NCBI GenBank assembly: GCA_019359725.1 | Contig: JAHHGR010000026.1 | Location: 1-57,488 of the forward strand | Direction of reading: 5' to 3' | DNA from: Aphanocapsa lilacina HA4352-LM1 | GTDB lineage: Bacteria; Cyanobacteriota; Cyanobacteriia; Gloeobacterales; Gloeobacteraceae | DNA: 57,488 bases | Shown: positions 26,904 through 34,663 of the stretch, one piece after another | Layout: every line of letters starts with the position of its first letter | Position numbering within the stretch: position 1 is the first letter of the stretch | Made by a program: the position numbers and the translations under genes | The notes under the pieces: model-generated | Database searches by the model: none | What the model was told of the DNA's origin: nothing | Seen by the model: only the letters and a program-made list of their open reading frames with translations

Positions 26904-27885
26904 GGCTGAAGTCGGAGTGCTGTTGCTCAACCTGGGGGGGCCGGACAAACAAGAGGACGTCAGGCCTTTTCTGTATAACCTGTTTGCCGACCCGGAAATT
27001 ATCCGCATTCCGGTGCCGCCCTTGCAAAAGCCGCTCGCCTGGTTGATCTCGACCCTGCGCGCTCCCAAATCGCGCAAGAATTATCAGGCTATCGGCGGCG
27101 GCTCGCCCCTCAGAGCGATCACCAACCAGCAGGGCCGGGTGCTCAAAAAAGCGCTGACCGCCCGCGGACTCGACATCGAAATCTACGTCGGTATGCGCTA
27201 CTGGCACCCGTTTACCGAGGAAGCCGTGCGCAAAATCAAAGCCGACGGCATTCGCCGTCTGGTGCTTCTGCCCCTCTACCCGCAGTACTCGATTTCCACC
27301 AGCGGTTCGAGCTTCAAATTGCTCGACCAGATGTGGGAGCGCGATCCGTCCCTCAAAGCCATCGAGCGCATCACGATCAACTCCTGGTACAGCCGCCCCG
27401 GCTACATCCGGGCAATGGGCGAGCGCGTGCGCGAGGGCCTCGACAAATTCGACAACCCCGATGGGGTCCATATTCTCTTCTCCGCCCACGGTGTGCCCCG
27501 CACCTACGTCGATCAAGACGGCGATCCGTACCAGCGCCAGACCGAGGAAACGGTCGACCTGGTCATGCAATCGCTTGGACGCCCCAACGCCCATTCGCTC
27601 GCCTACCAGAGCCGGGTCGGTCCGGTGGAGTGGCTGAAGCCCTACACAGAAGACACCATCAACGAACTGGCCCAAAAAGGGGTGCGCTCCCTGCTGGCGG
27701 TGCCGGTGAGCTTTATTTCCGAGCACATCGAGACCCTTCAAGAAATCGAGATCGAATACCGCGAAGTGGCTGAAGCTTCCGGCATTCACGACTTTCGCCG
27801 CGCCAAGGCCCTCAATGTCAACAAGACGTTCATCGACGATCTGGCTGAGATGGTGATCGAGAATCTGGGCGTCTACTCGCGCTAG
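26902..27885 (+). CDS. hemH: Ferrochelatase
   Basis: A 327-residue enzyme that inserts Fe2+ into protoporphyrin IX, the last step of heme synthesis. It starts [20 protein letters not shown] with AGGGTGG upstream. Family marks are [66 protein letters not shown], the active-site His in [35 protein letters not shown] and [20 protein letters not shown], whose His and Glu bind iron. Length is that of short ferrochelatases; the chlorophyll-binding C-terminal tail seen in many cyanobacteria is absent. Confidence 0.97.
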   Translation: MAEVGVLLLNLGGPDKQEDVRPFLYNLFADPEIIRIPVPPLQKPLAWLISTLRAPKSRKNYQAIGGGSPLRAITNQQGRVLKKALTARGLDIEIYVGMRYWHPFTEEAVRKIKADGIRRLVLLPLYPQYSISTSGSSFKLLDQMWERDPSLKAIERITINSWYSRPGYIRAMGERVREGLDKFDNPDGVHILFSAHGVPRTYVDQDGDPYQRQTEETVDLVMQSLGRPNAHSLAYQSRVGPVEWLKPYTEDTINELAQKGVRSLLAVPVSFISEHIETLQEIEIEYREVAEASGIHDFRRAKALNVNKTFIDDLAEMVIENLGVYSR

Positions 27886-27898
27886 CTGGCGCGGTGCC

Positions 27899-27929
27899 TT
27901 GACCTAGAGCGCGCTCCAAGTTCTAAGGT
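27899..27929 (+). promoter_or_regulatory. MerR-family type promoter/operator
   Basis: TTGACC (27899-27904) and TAAGGT (27924-27929) are separated by 19 bases, longer than normal, and the spacer contains the palindrome GAGCGCGCTC (27908-27917) inside a wider near-dyad ACCTAGAGCGCGCTCCAAGT. A 19-base spacer with central dyad is the hallmark of promoters activated by MerR-type regulators, which twist DNA to bring the boxes into phase. It lies 34 bases upstream of the broken aldo/keto reductase. No merR-like gene is in this window. Confidence 0.7.
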
Positions 27930-27962
27930 GATCCCATGCACACTTCTTCAGGAGCGATAGCC

Positions 27963-28512
27963 ATGAAATTGCGCACACTGGGCACGCAGGGACTGGTAGT
28001 CTCCGAACTGGGCCTTGGTTGCATGGGCATGTCCGAGTTCTACGGCGCCACCGACGAAACCGAGTCGATCGCCACCATCCACCGGGCGCTGGAACTGGGG
28101 ATCAATTTTCTCGATACCGCCGACATGTACGGTCCCTACACCAACGAGCAGCTGGTGGGTAAAGCAATTCGCGACCGCCGCGACAAAGTGGTGCTCGCCA
28201 CTAAATTCGGCATCGTGCGCAGCGAAGACCGGGGCTTTCGCGGGGTGAACGGTTCACCGCAGTACGTGCGCTCCAGCTGCGAAGCGTCCCTTGAACGGCT
28301 CGGGGTCGAAGTCATCGACCCTGTACTACCTGCACCGGGTCGACCCGAAAGTCTCCATCGAGGAGACCGTGGGGGCGATGGCCGAACTGGTGCAAGCGGG
28401 CAAGGTGCGCTTTATCGGTCTCTCGGAGGCGGCTCCCCAGACGCTTCGCCGCGCCCAGAGGGTGCATCCGATTAGTGCCCTCCAGTCGGAATATTCGCTG
28501 TGGAGCCGCGAC
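27963..28512 (+). pseudogene. Aldo/keto reductase, frameshifted and truncated
   Basis: ATG 27963 (AGGAG eight bases upstream) begins a good aldo/keto reductase: [20 protein letters not shown], then [20 protein letters not shown] with the catalytic Asp and Tyr, and VVLATKFG. At 28319-28321 one extra C in ATCGACCCTGTAC shifts the frame; the expected [12 protein letters not shown] continues in another frame ([20 protein letters not shown]) up to SEYSLWSRD near 28512. There homology ends abruptly, missing roughly the last 140 residues of a normal protein of about 330. The sequence beyond is antisense PIN-toxin DNA. The gene is dead by two independent lesions unless the extra C is a sequencing error. 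Confidence 0.88.
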
Positions 28513-28747
28513 GTCGGGGAGCTACCCGCAAATGGGACAACAAATTAACCAGGGCAACGCGGGTGCGAGTGGCTCCGAGCCGACGCTGCAGCAGATAGGC
28601 AACGGTGGTCACCGCATGAGCGGCGATATAACCCTCCACCGCTCCGCCAACGGCTGTATTTAGGGCCAAAGCCGATGCCTCGTAAAATGGCTGCCGCTCC
28701 AACAGCACATCGAGAATGACGTTGGTGTCAAAGAGCACCGCGCTCAT
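28472..28747 (-). pseudogene. PIN-domain (VapC-like) toxin, truncated
   Basis: The first 78 or so residues are a PIN-domain ribonuclease: MSAVLFDTNVILDVLLERQP with the first active-site Asp, AVTTVAYLLQRRLGATRTRV and LLSHLRVAP. After the codons near 28515 the frame runs into antisense aldo/keto reductase DNA and stops at 28472, giving 91 residues instead of the usual 130-145. The C-terminal acidic residues of the PIN active site are therefore missing. The start overlaps the antitoxin stop (ATGA), as usual in toxin-antitoxin operons. Confidence 0.8.
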
Positions 28748-29004
28748 TGGTGCTTGCGCTCAAGGTAATCGATATACTCTTCGCGCAGCTGAGCATCGCT
28801 CGGGGCAGGTTGCCCTTCATCGAGCAGCCCGCTCAAGCTCTTGATTCAGGGACTCAATGGCGGATGTCGGGGGGCATCCGGGTCTGGAATCTGGGCAAAA
28901 AATTGCTCGACAGCTTGGGATACAGAAATTTGGCGTGAGGCCGCCCAGCGTTTGGCCTTTTCGATAAGCTGCTTGTCGAGACGTAGGGTCAACTTTGCTT
29001 GCAT
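28744..29004 (-). pseudogene. DUF6364-like antitoxin with internal stop
   Basis: The frame starts at ATG 29004: MQAKLTLRLDKQLIEKAKRW then AASRQISVSQAVEQFFAQIP, a ribbon-helix-helix-like N-terminus typical of DUF6364 antitoxins. After HPPLSP an in-frame TGA (28846-28848) sits where relatives usually have Trp; the frame then resumes with IKSLSGLLDEGQPAPSDAQL and REEYIDYLERKHQ, ending in ATGA overlap with the toxin. It is thus a single point nonsense mutation in an otherwise full gene of 86 codons. With the toxin truncated, selection on the pair is relaxed. Confidence 0.75.
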
Positions 29005-29006
29005 GG

Positions 29007-29038
29007 TGACGTACAACTTCTAAATGTATTGTACGTCA
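29007..29038 (-). promoter_or_regulatory. Toxin-antitoxin operator (10-bp inverted repeat)
   Basis: TGACGTACAA (29007-29016) and TTGTACGTCA (29029-29038) form a perfect 10-bp inverted repeat with 12 bases between, the half-site centres 22 bp apart or two helical turns. It begins two bases upstream of the antitoxin ATG. On the minus strand TACAAT inside the right arm could be a -10 box. This is the expected place for autoregulation by a ribbon-helix-helix antitoxin. Confidence 0.6.
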
Positions 29039-29061
29039 GCCCTCATCGAGTTTACCGGACG

Positions 29062-29475
29062 CTAGCGCAGAGGGGCAGGCAGCCACTTGATCTGCACCTG
29101 GTTGCGGCCGGCGTCGATGCCGATACGGTAGCGCGCTTCGACACAGCGATCCGCAAGCCAGATGGGGTAACTGGGCAGCGCGTCGAGGGCTTCTCGAAGC
29201 AGCACTTCCAATAGCGGATTGGAGCAAAAGCGGATCTCGGGGGAGCTTTTAAGCAGGCAGCCCCCCAGCCTCAGGCAGAAGCTGGCCTCGGCGATCAGCT
29301 GGCCGCCCTCGCAGCCGTAGCGCTTTTTGAGCGGGTCTCGACCGCGGTAGATGCCGCGCTGGCTGCCAAAGAGCAGACTATCGAGATCGCTGGCCAGCAC
29401 CGTCCCCCAGCCGTTCGCCGCCGGGGATTCGGGATCTTTTTCCAGCAAAGGCGGAACTTGCAACCAATCCATCAT
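29062..29475 (-). CDS. Hypothetical protein, 137 residues
   Basis: I do not recognise this protein. It begins MMDWLQVPPLLEKDPESPAA (the second Met may be the start), has no clear membrane segment, and contains LLFGSQRGIYRGRDPLKKRY, SPEIRFCSNPLLEVLLREAL and a C-terminus YRIGIDAGRNQVQIKWLPAP. Four Cys are scattered, not paired. It is 52 bp downstream of the cryptochrome gene on the same strand, so the two may be co-transcribed. Composition and codon use are protein-like. Confidence 0.55.
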   Translation of the reverse strand: MMDWLQVPPLLEKDPESPAANGWGTVLASDLDSLLFGSQRGIYRGRDPLKKRYGCEGGQLIAEASFCLRLGGCLLKSSPEIRFCSNPLLEVLLREALDALPSYPIWLADRCVEARYRIGIDAGRNQVQIKWLPAPLR

Positions 29476-29527
29476 CGCGGGTGGTGCTTCAAAACTATTC
29501 GTACTTTAACCGCTCCTATATATCGAC

Positions 29528-31030
29528 TCAAGTGCGGCTTCGCGGTTGTCCGCGGCGCTTTCTGTGGTGGTGTTCTCCGGCGGCGTTGTAAACGGCCTCG
29601 TTGGCGGCGGCCGATTGGAACAGATCCACCACCGGCTGCGGGTAGTCCACGCCCAGTCTCACCCCGAAGCGCTTCTGCTCGACGGGCAGCAATTTCCAGG
29701 GCTCGTGCACCCTGGCCGCGGGCAATCCGGCCAGTTCCGGCAGCCAGTGTTTGACGTAGGCGCCGTCGGGGTCGTAGTCCCTGGCCTGCTTGAGGATATT
29801 GAAGAAGCGAAAGCCGCGCGCGTCGTTGCCGACCCCGGCGGTGTAGTTCCAGTTGCCCCAGTTGCTCGCGACGTCGTAGTCGATCAGCTGCGACTCGAAC
29901 CACTCGGCTCCCATGTGCCAGTGGATGCCCAGGTTCTTGGTCAAAAAGCTCGCGACATTCTGTCTGCCCCGGTTGGACATGAAACCGGTGGCCGCCAGTT
30001 CGCGCATGTTGGCATCGACCAGCGGAAAGCCGGTCCGGCCGCTCCGCCACAGTTCAAAGCGCTCCCAGTCCTCTTTCCAGGGAATGTCCAGTCCCCGAAG
30101 GCCCGAAGTGTAAAACAACCGATCCCCGTGCTTGGCGGCGATAAAGCGAAAGTAATCGCGCCAAAGCAGTTCGAAAATAAGCCAGTAGGTTGAATCGTTC
30201 TTGAGGCGCTTTTGTTCGTAGGTCTGCACCTGTTCGTGGATGTAGCGGGCGGAGAGGCATCCCAGGGCAAGCCAGGCTGAAAACTTTGAAGAATAATCGG
30301 CCCCGAGCATGCCGTTGCGGGTCTGCTTGTAGGTCTTGAGCAAACTTTTATTCCAAAAGTATTCGTCGAGGCGGGCGAGCCCCGATGTCTCGCCGCCTTT
30401 GAATTGCAGCACAGCCCGTTCGTCTGTGACCGGGCTTTCAAGACCCAAATCCGCCAGTTGCGGGATCTCGCCGGGATCGACTGCAGGCAAGGGTGGCAGC
30501 TTCGCAGGAGCGGGCAGGGGTGGATTGACGGCGGCGGCGCGCTCGACCTGCTTGCGAAAATCGGTGAACAGTTCCGGGATCGCCTCGATGGCGAAGGGCA
30601 AATCATCCGGGTGCACCAGGGTCGTTCCCCAGAACGGGCGCATCGGCACATTCAAAGGCGCGAGTGCTGCCTGAAGATTGCGCTCGACCGCCAGTTCCTC
30701 CGAGGTCACCTCGCCGTGGTAGTGGACGGACGCGATCCCCAACTCGCTTACCAGTGCCGGGATCACCTCCTCGGGATGGCCCCGGCGCACCAGCAGGTCG
30801 CTTCCCAGGCGCCCGAGCGAACGGCGTAGATCCGCGACACTTTCGAGCAAAAACCGGGCGCGAAACGGCCCAGTCTTCTCAAAACCGAAGGGCGTTTTGC
30901 CGAACTGGCGCGGGTCAACACAGTACAGCGGCACAATCCGGGCATGCTCGCGCAGCGCACGGGTGGTCGGTTCGTGATCGTGCAGGCGCAGGTCGTTGCG
31001 GTACCAGACAAGGACAGTTTTTGTAGACAT
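29528..31030 (-). CDS. cry: Cryptochrome DASH
   Basis: A 500-residue photolyase/cryptochrome of the DASH class. The N-terminal Rossmann-like antenna domain starts MSTKTVLVWYRNDLRLHDHE. The C-terminal FAD domain has GETSGLARLDEYFWNKSLLK, WLALGCLSARYIHEQV, GRTGFPLVDANMRELAATGF, MSNRGRQNVASFLTKNLGI and DYDVASNWGNWNYTAGVGND, the last being the DASH signature. DASH proteins repair cyclobutane dimers in single-stranded DNA and may signal blue light. The C-terminal tail is basic (HHHRKRRGQPRSRT). Confidence 0.96.
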   Translation of the reverse strand: MSTKTVLVWYRNDLRLHDHEPTTRALREHARIVPLYCVDPRQFGKTPFGFEKTGPFRARFLLESVADLRRSLGRLGSDLLVRRGHPEEVIPALVSELGIASVHYHGEVTSEELAVERNLQAALAPLNVPMRPFWGTTLVHPDDLPFAIEAIPELFTDFRKQVERAAAVNPPLPAPAKLPPLPAVDPGEIPQLADLGLESPVTDERAVLQFKGGETSGLARLDEYFWNKSLLKTYKQTRNGMLGADYSSKFSAWLALGCLSARYIHEQVQTYEQKRLKNDSTYWLIFELLWRDYFRFIAAKHGDRLFYTSGLRGLDIPWKEDWERFELWRSGRTGFPLVDANMRELAATGFMSNRGRQNVASFLTKNLGIHWHMGAEWFESQLIDYDVASNWGNWNYTAGVGNDARGFRFFNILKQARDYDPDGAYVKHWLPELAGLPAARVHEPWKLLPVEQKRFGVRLGVDYPQPVVDLFQSAAANEAVYNAAGEHHHRKRRGQPRSRT

Positions 31031-31078
31031 CGGTGCACATCGATACCCTGCCTGCCATGATACGCAACAACCGCCGCC

Positions 31079-32014
31079 CTAGCGCTCGACCAGCACCACC
31101 GTCGAGACGGCCGTACCCTGTCGGGCCAGGTCGCTAAAGATCACTTGTTGGACCGGCTCGCCCAGCTTGCCCAGCGGTGTTTCTGCCTCGAAGCTGAAGC
31201 GGCCCCGCGCATCACCGTAAACGGCGTTGTTGGTGTAGATGAGCCCCGCAAGCGAGCGCACCTGATAGAACACCGCACCGAAGGGGCGGGCGGAGACCCC
31301 TGCCACTTTGTAGCTTTTGCCCATCACCAGGGCGTGGGCGGGTGGGGCGGTCTTCAGCAAGATGCCCTGGCCGATGAAAGCGTCGGCCGTAATGGGCGTG
31401 TCGGAAGGCTTGCCCGCCGCCGCCCCCCGGGCGCAGACGCGCTCGCCCTGTTTGGGCACACCGTCCGGGGCCGCGCTATCGGCCAGCCGGGCCGGGAGCG
31501 AAGTGAGCGAGGGCAACAGCGTCATCGCCCCAAAGTGCAGGTGTGGGGCCACACCGGTATCCCGGCCGCTTGCGGCGATGATTTGACCGGCCCCGACGCG
31601 CTCGCCGGGACGCACCCTCACGCGGCTCAGGTGGGCGTAGAGGGTGTAGAGACCGCCGCCGTGGTCGAGCACGACGCTCTTGCCGATGCCTTCGTCAACT
31701 TTGGGCACCGGCACCACCCGACCGGCGGCGGCAGCGGCGATTGGGGTGCCCGTGGGCATGGCAAAGTCCCAGGCGTAGCGGTTGGAGCGCTCGTGGTGGC
31801 TGTAGCCGCCCTGGTTGCCCTGGGTGACCACAAAACAGGCTCCCCGGGCAAAGGGCAATTGCAGCGGCAAAGCGCGGGCGTCGGCGGGCAGGCTGGAAAG
31901 AGCCGGCAGGATGAGCGGTGTCCGCGGGAGGCGGGCATCGCCCGCGGACGCCAAAATACCGCCGAGGGCCGCAAGCCCGACTAGGATGCCGGTGAGACGG
32001 AAGCGGGGATGCAT
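31079..32014 (-). CDS. M23-family metallopeptidase, exported
   Basis: A 311-residue LytM-type endopeptidase, starting MHPRFRLTGILVGLAALGGI at 32014; the longer open frame upstream is the neighbour's reading shadow. The signal sequence ends near residue 28. The zinc site is NQGGYSHHERSNRYAWDFAM (His and Asp), followed by VVLDHGGGLYTLYAHLSRVR and the HxH motif VAPHLHFGAM. Between them is VRPGERVGAGQIIAASGRDT, a usual M23 loop. It likely cuts peptidoglycan cross-links. The C-terminal 90 residues (from about GILLKTAPPAHALVMGKSYK) form an extra beta domain. The start lies 34 bp inside the upstream HAD gene. Confidence 0.85.
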   Translation of the reverse strand: MHPRFRLTGILVGLAALGGILASAGDARLPRTPLILPALSSLPADARALPLQLPFARGACFVVTQGNQGGYSHHERSNRYAWDFAMPTGTPIAAAAAGRVVPVPKVDEGIGKSVVLDHGGGLYTLYAHLSRVRVRPGERVGAGQIIAASGRDTGVAPHLHFGAMTLLPSLTSLPARLADSAAPDGVPKQGERVCARGAAAGKPSDTPITADAFIGQGILLKTAPPAHALVMGKSYKVAGVSARPFGAVFYQVRSLAGLIYTNNAVYGDARGRFSFEAETPLGKLGEPVQQVIFSDLARQGTAVSTVVLVER

Positions 32015-32832
32015 GGGAGGCTCTCGGGTGCCAGGATAAATTTTTCGATGGCGCGGGCGACACCGTCCTGTTCGACTGTCGGGGCCACCCAATCGGCGAG
32101 CGCCTGCACTTCGGCAGGCGCATTGCCCATCGCCACCCCGATCCCGGCGTAGGCGAGCATCTCGGCGTCGTTGAACTGGTCGCCCACACACATCACCTCT
32201 TCGCGGGGGATCTGCAACATTTGCTCAGCCAAATAGCGCACCGCCAGCCCTTTGTTGACCTGGGGGTGGGCCACCTCTACAAAGGTTGGGTCGGACTTGG
32301 TGAGGTAGAGCGTCTCAGGAGCGTAGCGCTCCCGCAGCACCCCGAGCAGACGATCGGTCGCCGCCTCGCCGGGGGTGAGCCCCAAAATCTTGGTCGGTTC
32401 CGCCGTCAACACCCGGCGCAGATCGCCCACCACCTGGGGAGTGACCCCGGTGCGCTCGCCGTAGCGCCGACTTGCGGCCGTCAGTTCGCGCACGTAGAGC
32501 GTGTCGTTGAGGTATAGATGAACCGCCAGTTCCTCGCCCTCCAAAAACGCCAGCACCTCCAGGGTCCGCTCGATGGGTACCGGCCGGTGCAGCAGCACCC
32601 GACCGTCCAGCGGATCTTTGACCAGTGCCCCTTGATAGCTCACCAGCGGCAGGTCCGAACCCACCAGCCGGTAGAAAGGCAGTGCCGCGCGGTACATGCG
32701 GCCGGTGGCCACCGCCACGCGCACTCCCCGCTCGCGCACCCGGCGGATCGCCCCGATGACGGCGGCGCTGACCTGCAGTTGTCGGCCCACGATTGTGCCG
32801 TCGAGATCGAGAACGAGCAATGTAATTGGCAT
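31981..32832 (-). CDS. Cof-type HAD-IIB family phosphatase
   Basis: A 283-residue HAD hydrolase from ATG 32832 (MPITLLVLDLDGTIVGRQLQ); a GTG at 32859 is an alternative. Motif I is LVLDLDGTIVG with the nucleophile Asp; VRVAVATGRMYRAALPF is motif II; the cap (about 85-185) has the C2B type typical of Cof/YidA; motif III/IV is KGLAVRYLAEQM and MCVGDQFNDAEMLAYAGIGV, then AMGNAPAEVQALADWVAPTV. It dephosphorylates small phosphorylated metabolites such as sugar phosphates. It overlaps the peptidase gene downstream. Confidence 0.92.
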   Translation of the reverse strand: MPITLLVLDLDGTIVGRQLQVSAAVIGAIRRVRERGVRVAVATGRMYRAALPFYRLVGSDLPLVSYQGALVKDPLDGRVLLHRPVPIERTLEVLAFLEGEELAVHLYLNDTLYVRELTAASRRYGERTGVTPQVVGDLRRVLTAEPTKILGLTPGEAATDRLLGVLRERYAPETLYLTKSDPTFVEVAHPQVNKGLAVRYLAEQMLQIPREEVMCVGDQFNDAEMLAYAGIGVAMGNAPAEVQALADWVAPTVEQDGVARAIEKFILAPESLPCIPASVSPAS

Positions 32833-32986
32833 CGGAGCGAACTCTTTTGTCTTACCCACCTTTCAGATTAACAGCCGACGATCACCTGTTATTGCGAATT
32901 ATTGACGGCCAAAGCGCTCAAATCGGCTCTACTCAAGGCTCTCATGCTTTAATATTTCAAGACAGATCTGAGGAGACGTCGACTAC

Positions 32987-33271
32987 ATGAACAAAGGCGA
33001 ATTGGTGAAGGCTGTGGCCGAGCGAACCAAGATAACCCTCAAAGAAGCGGACGCCGTAATCAGCGCCGTCTTCGACGAAATCCAGGACACCGTCGCCAGC
33101 GGCGAAAAAGTCACCCTGGTCGGATTTGGCACCTTCGAAGCGCGCAAACGGGCCGAGCGGGAGGGACGCAACCCCAAGACCAATGAAAAAATGATCATTC
33201 CTGCAACGGTTGCACCGGCCTTCAGTGCGGGCAAGACCTTCAAAGAAGCAGTGCTTACCAACAACAAGTAG
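32987..33271 (+). CDS. DNA-binding protein HU
   Basis: A 94-residue HU-family histone-like protein. It starts MNKGELVKAVAERTKITLKE and has VISAVFDEIQDTVASGEKVT, then the beta-arm GFGTFEARKRAEREGRNPKT and MIIPATVAPAFSAGKTFKEA. The intercalating Pro region RNPKT is present. As a homodimer it bends and compacts DNA. AGGAG about 11 bases before ATG serves as ribosome site. It is monocistronic and shares its terminator with the convergent secG. Confidence 0.96.
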   Translation: MNKGELVKAVAERTKITLKEADAVISAVFDEIQDTVASGEKVTLVGFGTFEARKRAEREGRNPKTNEKMIIPATVAPAFSAGKTFKEAVLTNNK

Positions 33272-33286
33272 TAGATACCAGACTTT

Positions 33287-33321
33287 AAATAGGGATATGC
33301 AGGGGCATATCCCTATTTTTT
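33287..33321. terminator. Bidirectional terminator between hup and secG
   Basis: AAATAGGGATATGC (33287-33300) and GCATATCCCTATTT (33305-33318) make a perfect 14-bp stem with a 4-base loop, followed by T on the plus strand through 33321. The secG stop codon (TAG, 33313-33315 on the minus strand) lies inside the right arm. Confidence 0.9.
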
Positions 33322-33624
33322 GGTCGGTTCGGGAGCGGGGACCGTGGGAGCCGTCTGGGGAATGGCCGTCGCCGGGGTGTTCGCACCCGGCTGCTCAAGC
33401 CAGCCCGCGCTCAATACCAGGGTGATCGCCAGGAAGCCGGCCACCGCGGCCCAAGTTACCTTGTCGAGGTTGCTCTCGGCACTCTTTTGGCTCGAAAACA
33501 GCTGGGCGCTGCCGCCGATGGCGGCGATGCCGTCGCCCTTAGCAGCGTGCAGGAGCACTGCGACGACGATACCCACCGCCAGCAGCGACCACAGAACTCT
33601 TAGAACAATCACCAGAACGGTCAC
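33313..33624 (-). CDS. secG: Preprotein translocase subunit SecG
   Basis: A 103-residue membrane protein with the SecG plan: first helix MTVLVIVLRVLWSLLAVGIV, then HAAKGDGIAAIGGSAQLFSS, where GGSAQLF is the usual cytoplasmic signature, and a second helix TWAAVAGFLAITLVLSAGWL. A Pro/Ala/Thr-rich tail (ANTPATAIPQTAPTVPAPEP) follows. It assists SecYEG translocation. It sits 11 bp after nusG, so SecE and SecG are made from one operon here. In most cyanobacteria the gene after nusG is rplK. Confidence 0.92.
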   Translation of the reverse strand: MTVLVIVLRVLWSLLAVGIVVAVLLHAAKGDGIAAIGGSAQLFSSQKSAESNLDKVTWAAVAGFLAITLVLSAGWLEQPGANTPATAIPQTAPTVPAPEPTKK

Positions 33625-33635
33625 AGGGGTGCCTC

Positions 33636-34229
33636 CTATTCGTCGAGACGGCGGACCTGATTGAAGCCCAGTTCGACCGGCGTGTCGCGGCCGAAGATCG
33701 AGATGAGCGCCTTGAGGGTACCCCGCTCGGGGTTAACCTCAACCACTTCGCCGTTGAAGTCCTGGAACGGACCGGCGGTGACTTCGATTTTATGTCCAGG
33801 TTCGAGGTCGACCTTGATCACCGGCTCCTCCTGCTCGGCGGCGCGGAAGATACGGTTGACCTCCGCCGACCCTAAGGGCCGGGGGGTGACGTGGCCGCGC
33901 CCGCGGCCGTAGCGGCGGCGCTCCTCGGTGCCCACGAAGTTGATCACGTTCGGGGTATTTTTGACCACCTGCCAGGACTCGTCGTCCATCACCATATTGA
34001 TCAGCACGTAGCCTGGAAAAATCTTCTCGGCACTCGCGGTACGCGAGCCTTCCTGCCGAATGCGCACTGCCTGGCGCTCGGGAATCTCGACTTTGAGGAT
34101 GCGGTCGCTCATCTCCATCGTCTGGATGCGCTGCTCCAGATTGGTCTTGACCTTTTTTTCGCACCCGGAGGCCACCTGGACGAAGTACCAGTGCGGCTCG
34201 AGCGGCTCGGGCTTTCTTGCGGAATCCAT
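33636..34229 (-). CDS. nusG: Transcription termination/antitermination protein NusG
   Basis: A 197-residue NusG. ATG 34229 (MDSARKPEPLEPHWYFVQVA) overlaps the secE stop (TGATG); the earlier in-frame Met lies in secE. The N-terminal NGN domain has HWYFVQVASGCEKKVKTNLE, then FPGYVLINMVMDDESWQVVK and TPNVINFVGT. The C-terminal KOW domain has VDLEPGHKIEVTAGPFQDFN, GEVVEVNPERGTLKALISIF and ELGFNQVRRLDE. It binds RNA polymerase and couples it to Rho or the ribosome. Charge and length are normal. Confidence 0.97.
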   Translation of the reverse strand: MDSARKPEPLEPHWYFVQVASGCEKKVKTNLEQRIQTMEMSDRILKVEIPERQAVRIRQEGSRTASAEKIFPGYVLINMVMDDESWQVVKNTPNVINFVGTEERRRYGRGRGHVTPRPLGSAEVNRIFRAAEQEEPVIKVDLEPGHKIEVTAGPFQDFNGEVVEVNPERGTLKALISIFGRDTPVELGFNQVRRLDE

Positions 34230-34450
34230 CAGAAAATCAATCCCGATAACCATTTCAACAATTCGTCGAGCAAATAGATGAAGCTCGCGATCACCACCAC
34301 GATGAGCACCACCGACACCGACTGGCTGATCAGCTGCTTGCGATCGGGCCAGACGACCTTGTCGAGTTCCCCGCGCACCTCGGTCAAAAACTGCCGGGGG
34401 TTGAACTTGGCGGGGACCTCGGGGGAAGTGGACTTTGGCTCGGTGGTCAC
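34229..34450 (-). CDS. secE: Preprotein translocase subunit SecE
   Basis: A 73-residue single-span SecE. GTG 34450 (MTTEPKSTSPEVPAKFNPRQ) is chosen since the longer frame runs into the tRNA-Trp gene; GGAG lies ten bases upstream. The family region is FLTEVRGELDKVVWPDRKQL followed by one membrane helix (about residues 48-67, VSVVLIVVVIASFIYLLDEL). It is directly downstream of tRNA-Trp and overlaps nusG, the usual arrangement. Confidence 0.95.
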   Translation of the reverse strand: MTTEPKSTSPEVPAKFNPRQFLTEVRGELDKVVWPDRKQLISQSVSVVLIVVVIASFIYLLDELLKWLSGLIF

Positions 34451-34474
34451 TGGCGGGGCACTCCGAAAAAAAGG

Positions 34475-34547
34475 CGCGTGGTGAAGGACTCGAACCCTCG
34501 ACATCAGGTTTTGGAGACCTGCGTTCTACCGACTGAACTAACCACGC
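34475..34547 (-). tRNA. tRNA-Trp (CCA)
   Basis: The minus strand reads GCGTGGT, D arm AGTTCAGTCGGTAGAAC, anticodon arm CAGGTCTCCAAAACCTG with loop CTCCAAA and anticodon CCA, T arm GAGGGTTCGAGTCCTTC, and acceptor ACCACGC plus discriminator G. The 3' CCA is not encoded. It lies between rplS and secE, as in many cyanobacteria, and is probably cut from the shared transcript. Confidence 0.98.
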
Positions 34548-34663
34548 ATGCGTATCAGCCGCCCAAAGCGGCTGTGCAACTACCGATCTTAAAGATTGTC
34601 GATCCTGCCGTCAAGGAGCACCTTTCGAGAAGGGGCAGAGTGCAAACGCCCCAGGGCGGGGCC

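Noticed and set aside
32902..32953. TTGACG and TTTAAT as a promoter for the HU gene
   Set aside because: The boxes are about 40 bases apart, far beyond the usual 16-19, so no promoter is called.
34451..34504. Longer SecE start at 34504
   Set aside because: It lies inside the tRNA-Trp gene; GTG 34450 fits the SecE family.
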